Shown here piece after piece: positions 51,737 to 52,346 of a DNA stretch of 52,346 nucleotides (the stretch's first letter is position 1; every line of letters starts with the position of its first letter). The notes under the pieces were generated by a model. It made no database searches. It was given only the letters and a program-made list of their open reading frames with translations, and was not told the origin of the DNA. Source of the stretch: Acidobacteriaceae bacterium (GTDB lineage: Bacteria > Acidobacteriota > Terriglobia > Terriglobales > Acidobacteriaceae); contig PLBY01000031.1 in assembly GCA_003134655.1 (NCBI GenBank), positions 11,984 through 64,329 of the forward strand. Reading direction: 5' to 3'. Both the position numbers and the translations under genes were made by a program.

Positions 51737-52346
51737 CAGTGTTCCTCCGCTTTGAACTCTTCGCCTCGCGCTTCGGCATTAAATTTAGCGTCGAGCAAAT
51801 GACGCGTGGGAAAGTCCTTTCGCAACAGCGTATAGACCACCGGAACCACAAACAGGGTGACCACGGTCGCCACTACCAATCCTCCAATAACGGCGCGGCC
51901 CAGCGGAGCATTCTGCTCACCGCCCTCGCCCATTGCCAGCGCCATGGGAACCATTCCGATGATCATGGCGAGCGCGGTCATCAGCACGGGCCGCAATCGG
52001 GTCTTTCCGGCTTCCAGTGCCGCTTCCAAGGGGGACACGCCCCGATCCACTCGCGCGTCATTAGCGTAGCTTACCAGCAGGATCGAGTTGGAAGTCGCGA
52101 TTCCCACCGCCATGATCGAGCCCATCAGCGATTCGACGTTGATCGTCGAGCCGGTCACCGCGAGCATCCACAGAATACCAACTAGAGCTCCGGGGACCGC
52201 AATCATAATGATGAAAGGATCGATCCAGGACTGAAACAGCACGACGATCAGCAAATACACCAGCACGATGGCGAGGATCAACCCCATCAGCAAACTGCGG
52301 AATGAAGAATTCATGACTTCGTACTGCCCGTGAATGCTGATGCGCA
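51736..52346 (-). CDS. RND efflux permease, C-terminal part (5' end outside window)
   Basis: 203 complete codons up to the right edge; the frame continues upstream of ATG 52314 (RISIHGQYEVMNSSF), so the gene is cut by the window, not truncated. Visible are the last membrane helices: LLMGLILAIVLVYLLIVVLF, then VGIATSNSILLVSYANDARV (the TM11-like segment with conserved Gly/Asn) and VLMTALAMIIGMVPMALAMG. The tail ends EARGEEFKAEEH. The three-gene order predicts a tripartite exporter; whether drugs or metals cannot be said from this part. Confidence 0.93.
   Translation of the reverse strand, partial: RISIHGQYEVMNSSFRSLLMGLILAIVLVYLLIVVLFQSWIDPFIIMIAVPGALVGILWMLAVTGSTINVESLMGSIMAVGIATSNSILLVSYANDARVDRGVSPLEAALEAGKTRLRPVLMTALAMIIGMVPMALAMGEGGEQNAPLGRAVIGGLVVATVVTLFVVPVVYTLLRKDFPTRHLLDAKFNAEARGEEFKAEEH

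Noticed and set aside
1..52346. CRISPR arrays, prophage or insertion-sequence genes
   Set aside because: No regularly spaced direct repeats, cas genes, integrase, transposase or phage structural genes were seen; the repeats found are short palindromes without transposase.

Overview
The window reads like chromosomal DNA of a high-GC, Gram-negative bacterium, most likely an acidobacterium (Acidobacteriota, Terriglobia-like). This is inferred from the gene mix: an Oar-like TonB receptor with a carboxypeptidase-regulatory domain, a secreted sedolisin, a GloVer-repeat protein, PadR plus small-membrane-protein pairs, a Ser/Thr kinase with TPRs, and many short GC-rich palindromic repeats between genes. 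I see no phage, insertion sequence, integrase or CRISPR array. No search was run; all family calls come from reading motifs.

Layout. 1-2001: tail of an unknown gene, a PadR repressor/membrane-protein pair with a clear palindromic operator, and a type IV pilin-like gene set between two copies of a dispersed repeat. 2136-5414: a large membrane Ser/Thr kinase with TPRs. 5718-9610: a tightly overlapping four-gene operon of ECF sigma factor, zinc-finger anti-sigma factor, B-box membrane protein and DUF4097-like beta-repeat membrane protein, probably an envelope-stress unit. 9722-15159: housekeeping genes on the minus strand (cmk, gluQ, a PhyH-like dioxygenase, an AlkZ-related protein, mutL). 15546-22737: secreted sedolisin, HGSNAT-like acyltransferase, YheT-like hydrolase, FmdB zinc ribbon and a GloVer-repeat protein. 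22895-28386: a diguanylate cyclase, two small genes and pqqBCDE for the cofactor PQQ, without a recognisable pqqA. 28623-37642: a beta-barrel-like protein, homoserine dehydrogenase, a 55-residue small protein, a GNAT acetyltransferase, an aldo/keto reductase, a TonB receptor and a BlaI/BlaR1-like pair. 37778-42309: tRNA-Arg, tRNA-His, a UDP-sugar dehydrogenase relative that has lost its catalytic cysteine, a 2'-5' RNA ligase-like protein, tRNA-Pro and rpoD. 42375-49244: small zinc-binding and unknown proteins, then a compact hybOABCD-type uptake [NiFe] hydrogenase operon. 49254-52346: a TolC / adaptor / RND-pump operon, cut by the window end.

Functional threads. The hydrogenase operon encodes a complete periplasm-facing H2 oxidising enzyme (small subunit, ferredoxin, NrfD-like membrane subunit, large subunit, maturation protease), but the accessory hyp genes must lie elsewhere. 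The PQQ genes suggest periplasmic quinoprotein dehydrogenases elsewhere in the genome. The points most worth a second look are the Cys-less UDP-sugar dehydrogenase paralogue, the palindromic repeats that have entered two coding sequences in frame (one followed by 18-bp tandem duplications), the PQQ locus without pqqA, and several very small genes with strong ribosome-binding sites.
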